A stretch of DNA of 6,390 nucleotides, taken from positions 1-6,390 of the forward strand of contig URCB01000086.1 in assembly GCA_900546255.1 (NCBI GenBank), written 5' to 3'. The stretch is from an uncultured Eubacteriales bacterium. Its GTDB lineage: Bacteria > Bacillota > Clostridia > Oscillospirales > Oscillospiraceae. The position numbers and the translations under genes are program-made. Below, piece after piece: positions 6,174 through 6,390 of the stretch (positions are counted from its first letter, which is position 1; each line of letters starts with the position of its first letter). The notes under the pieces were generated by a model, which saw only the letters and a program-made list of their open reading frames with translations, did no database searches and was not told the origin of the DNA.

Positions 6174-6196
6174 TGAGAGAGGGGGCGCTTCTCTCA
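6174..6196 (-). other. Small hairpin starting at the nrdD stop codon
   Basis: TGAGAGA (6174-6180) and TCTCTCA (6190-6196) form a seven-base-pair stem with a nine-base GC-rich loop. On the minus strand the first arm begins with the TGA stop codon itself. No T run follows, so it is not a terminator on its own; it could shield the mRNA end or be incidental. Confidence 0.35.
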
Positions 6197-6390
6197 AACG
6201 TTGTGCTTCACCCGGTCCCGCTCCTCGGCTCGCTTGGCGTTGTTGAAGCGGTCCAAGGTGCCCACCAGGTAACCGGTGATCCGGCGAATCCGTTCAAAGG
6301 GCACGTCATCCTCATGGCGTCCGCAGCCGGGGCACTGGTCCCCGATGATGCCGGAGAAGCCGCACACCGGGTCCCGGTCCACCGGGTGGT
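6194..6390 (-). CDS. nrdD: Anaerobic ribonucleoside-triphosphate reductase, C-terminal end (partial)
   Basis: The last 64 residues of class III ribonucleotide reductase, the oxygen-sensitive glycyl-radical enzyme that makes deoxyribonucleotides in anaerobes, are visible; the rest lies beyond the right edge. The tail carries the zinc-site region 'DPVCGFSGIIGDQCPGCGR' and the glycyl-radical segment 'RRITGYLVGTLDRFN', where by alignment with E. coli NrdD the glycine of 'TGYLVG' holds the radical, and it ends '..DRVKHNV'. Only three zinc-type cysteines are visible; an Asp stands where E. coli has its first. A GTG at 6382 is internal, since the frame stays open to the window edge. The gene is unrelated to the downstream operon, from which it is separated by a strong terminator. 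Confidence 0.9.
   Translation of the reverse strand, partial: HPVDRDPVCGFSGIIGDQCPGCGRHEDDVPFERIRRITGYLVGTLDRFNNAKRAEERDRVKHNV

Overview
The window is high-GC, codon-dense DNA from a strictly anaerobic bacterium, most likely a Clostridia-type Firmicute of the Oscillospiraceae/Ruminococcaceae kind. That placement is inferred from four things: a class III (oxygen-sensitive) ribonucleotide reductase, a ferredoxin/NAD(P)H flavin-bifurcation-type enzyme, strong AGGAGG ribosome binding sites, and house-keeping-type promoters. Every gene I can support lies on the minus strand, so transcription runs from high to low coordinates.

Layout in transcription order. (1) 6390-6194: the C-terminal end of anaerobic ribonucleoside-triphosphate reductase NrdD, closed by a strong bidirectional terminator at 6120-6154. 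(2) 6119-5870: an AT-rich intergenic region with helically phased A/T tracts followed by a good sigma-A-type promoter (5998-5970). (3) 5869-3629 and 3611-1545: a tight two-gene operon. The first gene is a fusion of NuoE-like and NuoF/HydB-like subunits. The second is a [2Fe-2S]/GltD-like/polyferredoxin flavoprotein. A strong terminator (1516-1473) closes the operon. (4) 1373-378: an AraC-family regulator with its own promoter and a palindromic operator. (5) 268-1: the start of a FecCD-type iron-siderophore ABC permease, with the same palindromic operator just upstream of its ribosome binding site.

The two-gene operon is the central item. NuoE/NuoF modules bind NADH, FMN and Fe-S clusters. The GltD-like module has FAD and NADP(H) signatures. 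Both proteins end in two ferredoxin-type [4Fe-4S] clusters. No [FeFe]-hydrogenase H-cluster domain, formate dehydrogenase or molybdopterin domain is present. The best reading is a soluble NADH / NADP(H) / ferredoxin transhydrogenase related to the Sporomusa-type Nfn (Stn) enzymes, but with NuoE and NuoF on one polypeptide. An adaptor role for a hydrogenase or formate dehydrogenase encoded elsewhere cannot be excluded.

The left end is a metal-acquisition locus. A shared 16-bp inverted repeat (GTTAG-N6-CTAAC) precedes both the AraC-type regulator and the permease. It resembles DtxR/IdeR-type iron boxes, which suggests a two-tier circuit: a metal repressor over both units, with the AraC protein as a possible ligand-responsive activator of the transporter. 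The permease also appears to start at a non-standard ATC codon.
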